Shown one piece after another: positions 1 through 9,907 of a stretch of DNA of 64,000 nucleotides. Under the pieces are notes generated by a model, which saw only the letters and a list, made by a program, of their open reading frames with translations, made no database searches and was not told the DNA's origin. The stretch lies in assembly GCF_018131225.1 (NCBI RefSeq), contig NZ_JAFCMM010000004.1, positions 783,135 to 847,134 on the forward strand. The letters are read 5' to 3'. This DNA comes from Bradyrhizobium sp. U87765 SZCCT0048 (lineage in GTDB: Bacteria > Pseudomonadota > Alphaproteobacteria > Rhizobiales > Xanthobacteraceae). The translations under genes and the position numbers were made by a program. Every line of letters begins with the position of its first letter. The stretch's first letter is position 1.

Positions 1-365
1 GCATGGATATCGCTGACGCTGGCGCACAGCGGCGCGGCCTCGAACGCGGTGACACAGCGGCCGGGCATGTCGGGCTCGGAGACGAGATCGTGCGCGCCGC
101 CGCGCGGCAGCAGCACCGCATCGCCGGTGGTCATCGGACGGATCACCTGGTCGGCGCCACGCAGGAACACCGGGCCGCGCGCCACAAAGTGGAACTGGGC
201 CCGCCCTTCCTCAACGCCGAAGCGGATCCCGAACGGCGGGGTGATCTGGATGCGGTGATACCGCAGCCCGACCAGCCGCATCCCCATGAGCAGCTCGCTG
301 ACGAGATCCGCCGGGGTCTGCGTGGGGTCTGATCCCCCGCGATTATCGGACGCATGATCAAGCAT
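1..365 (-). CDS. AraC-family transcriptional regulator, N-terminal cupin part (partial)
   Basis: The frame is open from an ATG at 365 to the left edge, giving about 121 residues, so only the N-terminal half is present. The visible part resembles the cupin-like effector domain that precedes the helix-turn-helix in many AraC-family regulators: a leader ending in DLVSELL, then strands with HRIQITPPFGIRF, QFHFVARGPVFLR and GDAVLLPRGGAHDL. The DNA-binding half would lie beyond position 1. It is divergent from the NepI-like exporter at 448, with 82 bp between the starts. By analogy with such pairs it probably senses a small molecule and controls the exporter (inference). No clear Shine-Dalgarno precedes the ATG, so the start may differ by a few codons. 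Confidence 0.72.
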   Translation of the reverse strand, partial: MLDHASDNRGGSDPTQTPADLVSELLMGMRLVGLRYHRIQITPPFGIRFGVEEGRAQFHFVARGPVFLRGADQVIRPMTTGDAVLLPRGGAHDLVSEPDMPGRCVTAFEAAPLCASVSDIH

Positions 366-447
366 GCCGGACTTTATGGCATGGATCGTCCGGCGCCGCC
401 ATCCTATTTGCTGCACCGCAAGGATGTTGCCGCGAATGGAGAGATGA

Positions 448-1644
448 ATGAGCGACGTGGTGCAGCCGGCTCGGCAGAGCCGTGCGGAGGGGCCCGCCTG
501 GGGCGCCGTGGTGTCAATGACGTTCGGTGTCTTCGCCCTGGTGACGGCGGAGTTTCTCCCGGCCAGCCTGCTGACGCCGATGGCGGCGGATCTCCGGATC
601 AGCGAGGGCGTCGCCGGCCAGACCGTGACCGTCACCGCCGCGGTGGCGCTGGTGACCAGCCTGCTGATCCCGGCGGCGACGCGCCGGGTCGACCGGCGGC
701 ACGTGCTGCTGGCGTTTTCGGTGCTGCTGATCCTTTCGAACCTGCTGGTCGCGTTCGCGCCGGGATTGACGTTCCTGCTGCTCGGCCGCGTGCTGCTCGG
801 CATCGCGCTCGGCGGCTTCTGGACGATGTCGGCGGCGGTGGCGATGCGGCTGGTGCCGGAGCCGCTGGTGCCCCGGGCGCTGTCGATGATCTTCAGCGGC
901 GTGTCCGCAGCGACGATCCTGGCGGCGCCGGTCGGCAGCTATCTCGGCGAGATCATCGGCTGGCGCAATGTGTTCCTGATCACTCTGGTGCTGGGCGTGG
1001 TGACGCTGGTCGCCCAGTTCGCAACGTTGCCCCGCATGGCGCCCAGCGGGCTGACGCGCCTGCGCACGCTGGCCGATGTGCTGATGCGGCCGGGCATTGC
1101 GCTCGGCATGCTCGCGGCGATGCTGGTGTTCACCGGACATTTCGCGTTCTTCACCTACATCCGTCCGTTCCTGGAGACGGCGACCGGCGCCGGCATCGGT
1201 GCGGTCTCGGCCATCCTGCTCGGGTTCGGCATCGCCAACTTCCTGGGAACGCTGCTCGCGGGCCCGCTGCTGGAGCGCAACCTGCGGCTGACCTTGATCG
1301 CGATGCCGCTGCTGATGGGCGCGCTCGGCGTCAGCCTGGTCACGCTGGTCAATCCGGCCGTGGATGCGGTGATGGTGGCGCTGTGGGGGCTCGCGTTTGG
1401 CGCCGTCCCGGTGGCGTGGTCCACCTGGCTGACGCGCACCGTGCCGGATCAGGCGGAGAGCGCCGGCGGTCTTCTCGTCGCGGCCGTGCAACTGGCGATC
1501 GCGGTCGGCGCCGCCGCGGGCGGCATGCTCTACGATTTCAGCGGCGCCAGCGGCGTGTTCAGCGCCAGCAGCCTCGTGCTGCTGGTGGCCGGGTTGATCA
1601 TCGTGATCGGGGTGCGCTCCCGGCCGGCGGTCGAGGCCGTTTAG
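448..1644 (+). CDS. nepI: MFS transporter, NepI-like purine ribonucleoside exporter
   Basis: This is a 398-residue protein with about 12 hydrophobic segments, the normal size of a DHA1-type major facilitator carrier of the inner membrane. It resembles E. coli NepI, a proton-linked exporter of inosine and related purine nucleosides, along its whole length. Matching blocks include VEFLPVSLLTPM-like near residue 35, ISEGVAGQ-VTVTA near 55, RACLGLALGGFW-like near 115, GQFAFFTYIRP-like near 235 and PVGWSTW-like near 320. The ATG at 448 has GGAGAG five bases upstream. A cupin-type AraC regulator is divergent. The family call is firm; the purine substrate is inferred from sequence memory and could differ. 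Confidence 0.8.
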   Translation: MSDVVQPARQSRAEGPAWGAVVSMTFGVFALVTAEFLPASLLTPMAADLRISEGVAGQTVTVTAAVALVTSLLIPAATRRVDRRHVLLAFSVLLILSNLLVAFAPGLTFLLLGRVLLGIALGGFWTMSAAVAMRLVPEPLVPRALSMIFSGVSAATILAAPVGSYLGEIIGWRNVFLITLVLGVVTLVAQFATLPRMAPSGLTRLRTLADVLMRPGIALGMLAAMLVFTGHFAFFTYIRPFLETATGAGIGAVSAILLGFGIANFLGTLLAGPLLERNLRLTLIAMPLLMGALGVSLVTLVNPAVDAVMVALWGLAFGAVPVAWSTWLTRTVPDQAESAGGLLVAAVQLAIAVGAAAGGMLYDFSGASGVFSASSLVLLVAGLIIVIGVRSRPAVEAV

Positions 1645-1667
1645 CGCATACGCTGGCACATCTCCGT

Positions 1668-1770
1668 CATCCTGAGGGTGCGAGCGTCAGCGAGCCTCGA
1701 AGGATGAACGGCCGATGCGCTCGGGCCGTCGCCCTTCGAGGGTCCCGCTGCGCGGGACCACCTCAGGGGA
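1668..1770. repeat. Palindromic REP-like intergenic element
   Basis: The left arm reads CATCCTGAGG...CCTCGAAGGATG (1668-1706). The right arm carries CCTTCGAGGG near 1734 and CCTCAGG at 1761-1767, so the ends are inverted relative to each other. A perfect inner hairpin GGTCCCGC-tgc-GCGGGACC lies near 1741-1759. Such CCTGAGG/CGAAGGATG palindromes are widely scattered in Bradyrhizobium-group genomes (recalled knowledge). It lies just downstream of the NepI-like gene and might also protect or terminate that transcript. Confidence 0.6.
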
Positions 1771-1855
1771 ACGGATGACGAAGCCTCGTACAGCGGAAGT
1801 CTTTCGGACGCCGATATATTGCGGCGCGTTGCGACGATCGTGTCCGTTCTCTGAG

Positions 1856-1985
1856 CACGCCACACCCCCCGCGTCATTGCTGGACTTGATCCGGCAATCC
1901 AGCTTGCTCACCACGCGACGAGCGCCAGTTAAAGCTTCATCGCCAGGTCTCGACGCTTCGCGTCGGCCCGGTGATGACGCTGAAT
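1856..1985 (+). repeat. Dispersed intergenic repeat, copy A
   Basis: Blocks GCGTCATTGC, GGCAATCCAGCTTGCTC, GGTCTCGACGC and CCCGGTGATGACG occur in this order. The same order of blocks, diverged, is found on the opposite strand at about 6383-6545. The element has no coding potential and sits between genes. The two copies show that this is a family of mobile or fold-back sequences rather than unique DNA. Confidence 0.6.
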
Positions 1986-2022
1986 ATGAAGGAGCGGCCC
2001 ATGTTCAGGACGCCGCACCCGA

Positions 2023-2448
2023 TCACCCCAGATAGGCCTGCAGGCTGCGCGTCATCAGCGCCCAGCCGGTGCGGCCGGCGGCGGCGAGCGATGGCGGCAT
2101 CTCGCCATTGACGTATTCGCTGACGACGAGCCGACTGCGAGAGGGCTCGTCCGCTGCCGGTGCGATCGTGAACTCGACCTCGCAGTCGGGCATATCGATC
2201 CCGGGCGGGTTCTTCCTGCCCCAGGTCACGCGCAGCCGGTGCGGCGCGTCCTTGGCGAGCACTGTGCCGTCGACATGCCAGCCATCGTCGCGCGCGAGGC
2301 GGAAGGCGCCGCCGACGTCGCCGACCATGACGCGGGCGCGCATGAAGTAGTGTTCGGTCTCGTCGGCATCGGTCAGCGCGGTCCACAGCCGCTCGGCCGA
2401 TGCAGCGACGACAACCTCGGTGCGGCTGTTCAAGTGCCAGTCCGGCAT
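2023..2448 (-). CDS. SRPBCC (AHSA1-type) domain protein
   Basis: This 141-residue protein looks like a single START/Bet v1-like fold of the AHSA1 type: an N-terminal strand TEVVVAASAERLWTALTDAD, a central block with DAPHRLRVTWG, and a C-terminal helix GWALMTRSLQAYLG. AHSA1 proteins bind hydrophobic ligands or act with chaperones. The bacterial single-domain members are mostly of unknown function and often lie near ArsR regulators, but none is seen here. It is on the same strand as the isomerase at 2531, 82 bp downstream of it. The family is clear; the ligand is not. Confidence 0.75.
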   Translation of the reverse strand: MPDWHLNSRTEVVVAASAERLWTALTDADETEHYFMRARVMVGDVGGAFRLARDDGWHVDGTVLAKDAPHRLRVTWGRKNPPGIDMPDCEVEFTIAPAADEPSRSRLVVSEYVNGEMPPSLAAAGRTGWALMTRSLQAYLG

Positions 2449-2530
2449 TCGATGCTCTCCGGCCGCATCGATTCGCGGCGCGGGCGTAAGCCTATCACGG
2501 GCGCGCTCACAGCCAGCGCCCGCCGCCGGC

Positions 2531-3145
2531 TCAGCCGTGCTGCGCGGTGATCAACTCCTCGACATCGCGCAGCTGCTCCTTGCCGAAGAACATCTCGTCG
2601 CCGACAAAGAAGGTCGGCGAGCCATAGGCGCCGCGGTCGACCGCGTTCTGGGTGTTGGCCATCAGGCGGCTCTTGACGTCGTCGTCCCTGGTGCGCGCCA
2701 GCAGCCGCGCGGCGTCGAGGCCGGACTCGGTGAGCGCTTTTGCCGCGACCTCGGGATCGTCCATCTTCTTCGGCTCGGCCCACATGTGATGGAACGCGGC
2801 GTCGACATAGCGCGCGAAGTCACCATCGATCTGAGCTGCCACCGCGCCACGCATCAGCAGCAGCGTGTTGACCGGGAAGAACGGGTTCATCACGTAGGGC
2901 TTGAGATGATAGCGCGCGAGGAAGCGCCTGGTTTCCAGCGCATGGAATTCGAGCTTGTTCCTGACGCCGCTGAACGCCTCGACCGGCGAGCGGTTGTTCG
3001 TCAGCTTGAAGATGCCGCCGAGCAGGACCGGGACATACTCGAACGTGACGCCGGTGCGGCGCTCGATCTCCGGGATCACGAGATGGCTGAGATAGGCGTT
3101 TGGACTGCCGACATCGAACAGGAATTGCGGATTGGGCGTGGCCAT
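2531..3145 (-). CDS. 2-hydroxychromene-2-carboxylate isomerase family protein (DsbA fold)
   Basis: This 204-residue protein has the thioredoxin-like fold with helical insertion shared by kappa-class glutathione transferases and hydroxychromene-carboxylate isomerases. The active site reads DVGSPNAYLS (residues 11-20). Ser14 takes the place of the DsbA cysteine, as in the isomerases, so a redox role is unlikely. GSPTFFVGDEMFFGKEQL near the C-terminus is the typical cis-Pro block. The known family reaction is glutathione-dependent isomerisation in naphthalene breakdown. No other aromatic-degradation genes are near, so the substrate here is open. Confidence 0.82.
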   Translation of the reverse strand: MATPNPQFLFDVGSPNAYLSHLVIPEIERRTGVTFEYVPVLLGGIFKLTNNRSPVEAFSGVRNKLEFHALETRRFLARYHLKPYVMNPFFPVNTLLLMRGAVAAQIDGDFARYVDAAFHHMWAEPKKMDDPEVAAKALTESGLDAARLLARTRDDDVKSRLMANTQNAVDRGAYGSPTFFVGDEMFFGKEQLRDVEELITAQHG

Positions 3146-3330
3146 CGTTTCGCTCCGTGGATCATTGCTTGCGCGTCGGCGCGGGAGCCTCCCGCGTCGC
3201 GGCCGTTACCGGCGGTGCATTAAAGCAAATCATACCGCTGCGGCAAACAATGCGATGGTGCGGTCGATGAGCCGTCTGCTCCTCCGCAGGACGACCTCGA
3301 CAGTGTCCTGAAGATGATCGAGCCGTGAGG

Positions 3331-3373
3331 CGATCGGCCGGCCGGTGAACGGTTCACCGGCCGGCCACGATCG
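3331..3373 (-). terminator. Strong hairpin at the end of the MATE gene
   Basis: The arms GGCCGGCCGGTGAAC (3336-3350) and its exact complement (3352-3366) form a 13-15 bp stem, directly after the TAA stop of the MATE gene on the minus strand. CGATC/GATCG outer arms extend it. No long U-run follows. Confidence 0.6.
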
Positions 3374-4723
3374 TTACACCAGCCGCTCGATCGGGCGCTT
3401 GCGCCAGACCAGCAGATAGTACCCGGCCTGCAGCACGAACATGGTGCAGAAGGTGACGGGGTAGGCCACCCACACGCCCTTGAGGCCGATGGTTCGGCTG
3501 AGGACCAGCGCGACCGGCACCTCGACCGCGGCGATGGCGAAGATCGACAGCGCCATCGGCACGAACACGGTGCCGCTCGCCCGCATCACACCCGAGAACA
3601 CCCCCGACAGGCCGAACGCCACCGAACTCCACAGCACCACATGCAGCAGCCGCTGCGCGAGGTCGATCACCGGCGGATTGGTGATAAACGCGCTCATGAT
3701 GGTGCGCGACAGGAGATAGGCGAGCACCACGAGGCTGCCGGTGAGGACGATATTCAGCATCAGCCCGGTGCGGGTGATGAGATGCAGGCGGTCGACGTCG
3801 CCACGGCCGATCGCCTGGGCGGAGAAGATCGAGGCGGTGATCGCGATGGATATCGCCGGGAACTGGACGTAGCTCAGCACCTGGTTGACGGCGCCATAGG
3901 CCGCGGTCGCATCCGCGCCGAAGCCGTTGACGAGGCCGAGCAGCACCACTTCCGCCAGCGCCATGGCGGCGATCTGCACCGCCGAGGGCATGCCGAGACG
4001 CACTATGGTCAGCAGCAGCCTGGGGTCGACCTTCATGCCGCGCAGGAACACGATGTCGGGCGCCATGGCGTGCTTGCGGCCGCGCAGGTAGAGACCGTAC
4101 CAGACGATGGTGCAGGTCGACGACACCAGCGAGGCGACCGCGGCGCTGGCGACGCCGAGCCGTGGCAGGCCGAGCCAGCCCTGAATCAGGGCCGGCGTGA
4201 CCAGCAGGCCGATCATGGTGGAGACGCCGAGCGCGATCAGCGGCGTCACGGTATCGCCGACGCCGCGAACGATCGAGGTGGCGAGAATGAAGGCGTAGGT
4301 CGCCGGCATGATCATCATCATGATCCGGGCATAGAGGATGGCGTCCTCGATGATGTCCGGCGGCGTCGCCAGCGCCACCATCATCGGACGCGCGAACAGG
4401 CCGCCAAACACCGCGATGACAAGGCCGCCGATCAAGGCAACGCTGAACGCGGCGCCTGCCACGGTGCGCACCTTCAGGAGATCGCGTGCACCATAGGCCT
4501 GGCCGATCAGCACGGTGGCGCCGGCGCCGAGGCCGATGATGAAGGCGATGAACAGGAACAGCACGGGGAAGAACGCGGACACCGCGGCGAGCGCGTTCAC
4601 GCCGATCATCTGGCCGAGATAGACATTGTTGAGGGTGCCGAACAGCGCCTGCAGGATATTGCTGAGCATCATCGGCGCGAGAAAGACGAGATAGGTCTTC
4701 CACAGAGGTGTGGGAGCGGACAT
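3374..4723 (-). CDS. MATE family efflux transporter
   Basis: This 449-residue protein has about 12 hydrophobic segments and two homologous MatE halves (roughly residues 15-180 and 235-400). Family blocks include NNVYLGQMIGVNALAAVSAFFP and IGQAYGARD in the first half and FPAISIAITASIFSAQAIG in the second. MATE proteins export cationic drugs, dyes or metabolites across the inner membrane, driven by Na+ or H+. The frame opens at 4783, but the ATG at 4723 has GAGG seven bases upstream and gives a normal N-terminus (MSAPTPLWKTYLVF), so it was chosen. A strong hairpin follows the stop. The substrate is unknown. Confidence 0.87.
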   Translation of the reverse strand: MSAPTPLWKTYLVFLAPMMLSNILQALFGTLNNVYLGQMIGVNALAAVSAFFPVLFLFIAFIIGLGAGATVLIGQAYGARDLLKVRTVAGAAFSVALIGGLVIAVFGGLFARPMMVALATPPDIIEDAILYARIMMMIMPATYAFILATSIVRGVGDTVTPLIALGVSTMIGLLVTPALIQGWLGLPRLGVASAAVASLVSSTCTIVWYGLYLRGRKHAMAPDIVFLRGMKVDPRLLLTIVRLGMPSAVQIAAMALAEVVLLGLVNGFGADATAAYGAVNQVLSYVQFPAISIAITASIFSAQAIGRGDVDRLHLITRTGLMLNIVLTGSLVVLAYLLSRTIMSAFITNPPVIDLAQRLLHVVLWSSVAFGLSGVFSGVMRASGTVFVPMALSIFAIAAVEVPVALVLSRTIGLKGVWVAYPVTFCTMFVLQAGYYLLVWRKRPIERLV

Positions 4724-4842
4724 GGGCATCCTCGGGCAGGAACGGGTCGAAGTCGGATCGTCTGGAGCAGCGCGGCGTCGCATGGATACGTCGCGCGGAG
4801 CGAAGCGGAAGCGGCGCGGGATTCGAGCGGGATCGAATCGTA

Positions 4843-5454
4843 TCAGCGCGTGGTGCCGGAGCTGTCGTCGTGGAGGGCCGGGGCGGCCAGGCGCCGGGCG
4901 TGATCGCGAATATCCGTCGGCCAGCCGTCCGTCAACTCAATGAAGCGTGTCCGGTTGCCGGCGAACAGGGCGCGCATGGCGTCCTCATAGTGCGTGCGGT
5001 TGCCGGCCATCACCGAGGCAAAGCGATAGGCCGCCTCCTGGGCCTGACGCATGCGGTCTTTCGAACCGTGCGTCTTGCGGGCCTCGTCGATCAGGCGCCG
5101 CAGCGCCACCGACGCGCCGCCCGGCTGCAGCGCCAGCCAGTCCCAGTGCCGCGGCAGCAGGGTGATCTCCCGCGCCACGACGCCGAGCTTCGGCCGGCCC
5201 GGCCCGCGGGCCGGTTCGGCGGGGGCGGGTTCAGCCGGCTGCGGCGCGGCCGGCAGGCGCGCCAGGACGTCGTCGAGGCTGCCGCGGAGATCGATTTCCA
5301 CCGGCTGGCTGGTCTCGACATTGAACACCAGCACGCCTTCCGGACTGTCCGTGCCGATCGCCTGCTTGATGTCGCGCGCTATGTCACGCAGCACGCCTTC
5401 GGCGATGCGCCGGTCGTTGCGGAAAGCAATGCAGCTGGTGCGGGTGTCGCTCAT
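4843..5454 (-). CDS. DUF2239 family protein
   Basis: This 203-residue protein has the two-part layout of DUF2239: an alpha/beta N-terminal part (residues 1-65), a Pro/Ala linker (68-87) and a core with GRPKLGVVAREITLLPRHWDWLALQPGGASVALRRL (cited in pieces at 86-120). The C-terminal half is helical, with a NRTHYEDAMRALFAGNR block. The function is unknown. The GRPK stretch looks like a small DNA-contacting hook, but this is only a resemblance. A perfect palindrome TTACCCGGGTAA lies 14 bp upstream of the start, so the gene is probably directly repressed. The frame is divergent from the glutathione transferase. Confidence 0.8.
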   Translation of the reverse strand: MSDTRTSCIAFRNDRRIAEGVLRDIARDIKQAIGTDSPEGVLVFNVETSQPVEIDLRGSLDDVLARLPAAPQPAEPAPAEPARGPGRPKLGVVAREITLLPRHWDWLALQPGGASVALRRLIDEARKTHGSKDRMRQAQEAAYRFASVMAGNRTHYEDAMRALFAGNRTRFIELTDGWPTDIRDHARRLAAPALHDDSSGTTR

Positions 5455-5467
5455 GGCCTGGCATTTA

Positions 5468-5479
5468 TTACCCGGGTAA
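5468..5479. promoter_or_regulatory. Operator-like palindrome TTACCCGGGTAA
   Basis: A perfect 12-bp palindrome set in AT-rich flanks lies 14 bp upstream of the DUF2239 start and within the 158-bp gap to the divergent glutathione transferase gene. The position suits a repressor site overlapping the promoter of one or both genes. The regulator is not identified. Confidence 0.55.
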
Positions 5480-5612
5480 ATTTAAGAGTCAAGCCGACCG
5501 GCATCGCGCCGCGCCATGCAAATCGTGTTGTCGATGGTGCATTCCCGGTTCCGCGCGGTCCTGATACCAGAAGGTGGGCCGCCGTCCGGCGCGGCCAGTG
5601 GGGGAGGGCGTC

Positions 5613-6278
5613 ATGCTGACCGTGCATCATCTCAACAACTCGCGTTCGCAGCGGGTGCTGTGGCTGCTCGAGGAGCTCGGCGTGCCCTACGAGATCGTGC
5701 GCTACCAGCGCCAGCCCAACATGCTGGCGCCAAAGGAACTGCGGCAGATCCATCCGCTCGGCAAATCGCCGGTGATCACCGACAACGGCAACACCATCGC
5801 CGAATCCGGCGCGATCCTTACCTATCTCGTCGAGACCTATGGCAACGGCCGGCTGATCCCGCCGCCGGGCACGCCGGAGCGGCTGCGCTACACCTACTGG
5901 CTGCATTATGCCGAAGGCTCGGCGATGTTTCCGCTGCTTCTGAAGCTGATCTTCGGTCTGCTGCCGAAGCGCGTGCCGGCGCTGATCCGCCCCGTCGCGC
6001 GGATGATCGCGGGTGGCGCCATGACGACCATGATCGACCCGCAGCTCCGGCAGCACATGGCGTTCTGGGAAGGCGAGCTGGCGAAATCCGAATGGTTCGC
6101 CGGCAACGACTTCACGGCGGCCGACATCCAGATGAGCTTTCCGCTGGAAGCGGCCTCCGCGCGCGGTGGGCTGGAGAACGGCCACCCGAAGGCGATCGCG
6201 TTCCTGTCGCGTATCCACGCCCGCCCGGCCTATCAACGCGCGCTGGAGAAGGGCGGGCCGTACGAGGTCGGGCGATAG
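5613..6278 (+). CDS. Glutathione S-transferase family protein
   Basis: This 221-residue protein has an N-terminal thioredoxin-like domain (residues 1-80: NSRSQRVLWLLEELGVPYEI, then GKSPVITDNG and the glutathione-binding ESGAILTYL) and a C-terminal helical domain ending in SRIHARPAYQRALEKGG. Ser9 or Ser11 would be the thiol-activating residue. The frame is open upstream to 5574, but the ATG at 5613 has GGGAGG seven bases upstream and gives the family N-terminus. The usual role is conjugation or reduction of electrophiles in the cytosol. The divergent DUF2239 gene shares its promoter region. Confidence 0.87.
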   Translation: MLTVHHLNNSRSQRVLWLLEELGVPYEIVRYQRQPNMLAPKELRQIHPLGKSPVITDNGNTIAESGAILTYLVETYGNGRLIPPPGTPERLRYTYWLHYAEGSAMFPLLLKLIFGLLPKRVPALIRPVARMIAGGAMTTMIDPQLRQHMAFWEGELAKSEWFAGNDFTAADIQMSFPLEAASARGGLENGHPKAIAFLSRIHARPAYQRALEKGGPYEVGR

Positions 6279-6609
6279 AGAGAACAGATCTCGCTTGCTC
6301 TCGAAGCGCGGCGGAGCGGATGGCCTTTGAGGCCGGGTTTGATGGTTGCGGTCGTTATGACGGGCCCGCGACGTGTCCGCATTGTCTGCGTGATCACCGG
6401 GCTGACGCCAACGGGTCCGCGCGAAGCGCGGCCCGGTGACAGGCTCCGCGTCGAGACCCGGTGATCCAGCTTGAAACCTGCCAGCCAGGCCGCGAGCAAG
6501 CTGGATTGGCAGGGCGAGCCCGGCAATGACGCGGTGGGAGTGGCTGGCGCCGAGGGCTGCCGGACAGCTGGCCGGCGAGTTCAATCATCATACAGAAGAC
6601 ATCACGCCC
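6279..6609. other. Intergenic stretch with dispersed repeat, no gene seen
   Basis: These 331 bases between the convergent glutathione transferase and ggt genes hold the inverted second copy of the dispersed repeat (about 6383-6545). No open frame has codon use or a ribosome site that would support a gene. Confidence 0.55.
6383..6545 (-). repeat. Dispersed intergenic repeat, copy B
   Basis: Read on the minus strand, this contains GCGTCATTGCCGGGCTCG, then CAATCCAGCTTGCTCG, then GGTCTCGACGC, then CAGCCCGGTGATCACG. That is the same block order as the plus-strand copy at 1856-1985. A short fold-back GGGTCCGCGCGAAGCGCGGCCC lies at about 6412-6433. The two copies are diverged and inverted relative to each other. 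Confidence 0.6.
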
Positions 6610-8361
<1,752 letters not shown>

Positions 8362-8494
8362 TGTCTCAACTCCTGCAGCTTTTCTCGTCACGGGACGTCG
8401 TCAACCCTATGGTAAGACATCCGATGGCGAATCGATATCGGTCGCACGGCATTCGGGCCATGCGGTCGCCCAATCGACGAACGGAATCGCGCTG

Positions 8495-9907
8495 ATGACC
8501 CCTCCCTCCGTCGCTCTCGACAGCAGCCCCGAGGCGCCGCGGCGCTATCCATCCTGGCCCGCAGTGGTGAGCTGGATCTTCTTCGACTGGGCTGCGCAGC
8601 CCTATTTCACCCTGATCACGACTTTCGTGTTCGCGCCCTATTTCGCCACCAATGTGGCGGCCGATCCGGCAACGGGGCAGTCGCTGTGGGGGTATGCCAC
8701 GGCGTCGGCAGGGCTGATCATCGCGCTGATGTCGCCGGTGCTCGGCGCGATCGCCGACGCCAGCGGCCGCCGCAAGCCATGGATCGCCGCCTTTGGGGCG
8801 CTGCTGGTGATCGGCGCCTCGATCATGTGGATCGGCAAGCCGGGCGACCAGGCGGCGATCCTGCCGCTGCTGATCGCGTTCGGCATCGCCACCATCGGCG
8901 TCGAGTTCGCCACCGTGTTCAACAATGCGATGATGCCGACGCTGGTGCCGCCGGAGCGGATCGGCCGCCTCTCCGGCACCGGCTGGGCGACCGGCTACAT
9001 CGGTGGCATCCTCAGCCTGATCCTGGTGCTCGGTTTCCTCGCTGCCGATCCCGGCACGGGGCGCACCTTGTTCGGCTTCACGCCGCTGTTCGGCCTCAAT
9101 GCGGCAATGCATGAGGGCGATCGCATCACCGGGCCGCTCACCGGACTGTGGTTCGTGATCTTCGTGCTGCCGATGTTTCTGTTCACGCCGGACTACGAAG
9201 CGCGCCTGCCGGTGCGCCGCGCCGTACGCCAGGGGCTGCGCGAGTTGCGCCAGACGCTCGCGAGCCTGCCGAACAACCGCCAGATGGCGACGTTCCTGAT
9301 CGCGAACATGGTCTACACCGATGCGCTGGTGGCGCTGTTCGCGTTCGGCGGCATCTATGCCGCGGGCACGTTCGGCTGGCACACCATCCAGATCGGCGTG
9401 TTCGGCATCCTGCTGGCGATTTCCGGTACGTTTGGCGCATGGCTCGGCGGCAAGCTCGACGACCGCATCGGGCCGAAGAAAGTCATCACGGGCAGCATGC
9501 TGCTGCTGCTGCTCGCCATCGCGGTGATCCTGTCGATGGACCGCGATCGCCTGTTCTTCGTCGTCGAGGTCACGCCGCCGGTGCCGGGCGGACCACTGTT
9601 CGCGGCGCCGGCCGAGAAGGCGTACATCGTGCTCGGCGCGCTGATCGGCGCGGCGGCCGGGCCGCTGCAGGCGGCCTCGCGCACGCTTCTCATCCGCCTC
9701 GCGCCGCCCGATCGCATTACCCAGTATTTCGGGCTGTTCGCGCTGTCGGGCAAGGTGACATCGTTCATGGCGCCGCTCGCGGTCAGCCTCGTCACCGCGA
9801 TCACCATGAGCCAGAAGGCGGGCATGACCGTGCTGGTGGTGTTCTTTCTCGCCGGCCTCGTGTTGCTGTCGCGGGTGCGTGACCCGCACGCACGGCGGCC
9901 CGGCTAG
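8495..9907 (+). CDS. MFS transporter, UMF1/Atg22-like
   Basis: This 470-residue polytopic protein has the marks of the UMF1 (Atg22-like) branch of the major facilitator superfamily: WIFFDWAAQPYFTLITTFVFAPYF near residue 27 (cited in part), GAIADASGRRKPWIAAFG near 80 and GPLQAASRTLLIRLAPPD near 390. Bacterial members are thought to export or recycle amino acids or other small metabolites; the substrate is not known here. The frame is open back to 8261, but the ATG at 8495 fits the family start. The gene is divergent from ggt, with 133 bp between starts, and its stop codon overlaps the stop of the next gene on the other strand. Confidence 0.83.
   Translation: MTPPSVALDSSPEAPRRYPSWPAVVSWIFFDWAAQPYFTLITTFVFAPYFATNVAADPATGQSLWGYATASAGLIIALMSPVLGAIADASGRRKPWIAAFGALLVIGASIMWIGKPGDQAAILPLLIAFGIATIGVEFATVFNNAMMPTLVPPERIGRLSGTGWATGYIGGILSLILVLGFLAADPGTGRTLFGFTPLFGLNAAMHEGDRITGPLTGLWFVIFVLPMFLFTPDYEARLPVRRAVRQGLRELRQTLASLPNNRQMATFLIANMVYTDALVALFAFGGIYAAGTFGWHTIQIGVFGILLAISGTFGAWLGGKLDDRIGPKKVITGSMLLLLLAIAVILSMDRDRLFFVVEVTPPVPGGPLFAAPAEKAYIVLGALIGAAAGPLQAASRTLLIRLAPPDRITQYFGLFALSGKVTSFMAPLAVSLVTAITMSQKAGMTVLVVFFLAGLVLLSRVRDPHARRPG

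Larger units (their letters stand above)
1645..2022. other. Intergenic stretch holding two repeat-like elements
   Basis: No convincing gene is seen in these 378 bases. They hold a palindromic CCTGAGG...CCTCAGG element (about 1668-1770) and one arm of a dispersed repeat pair (about 1856-1985), listed separately. The frames that cross the stretch are short, rich in Arg and Ser, and lack a ribosome binding site. Confidence 0.6.

Noticed and set aside
3..332. Plus-strand frame at the left edge
   Set aside because: It is antisense to the regulator with a recognisable cupin domain and has no family features.
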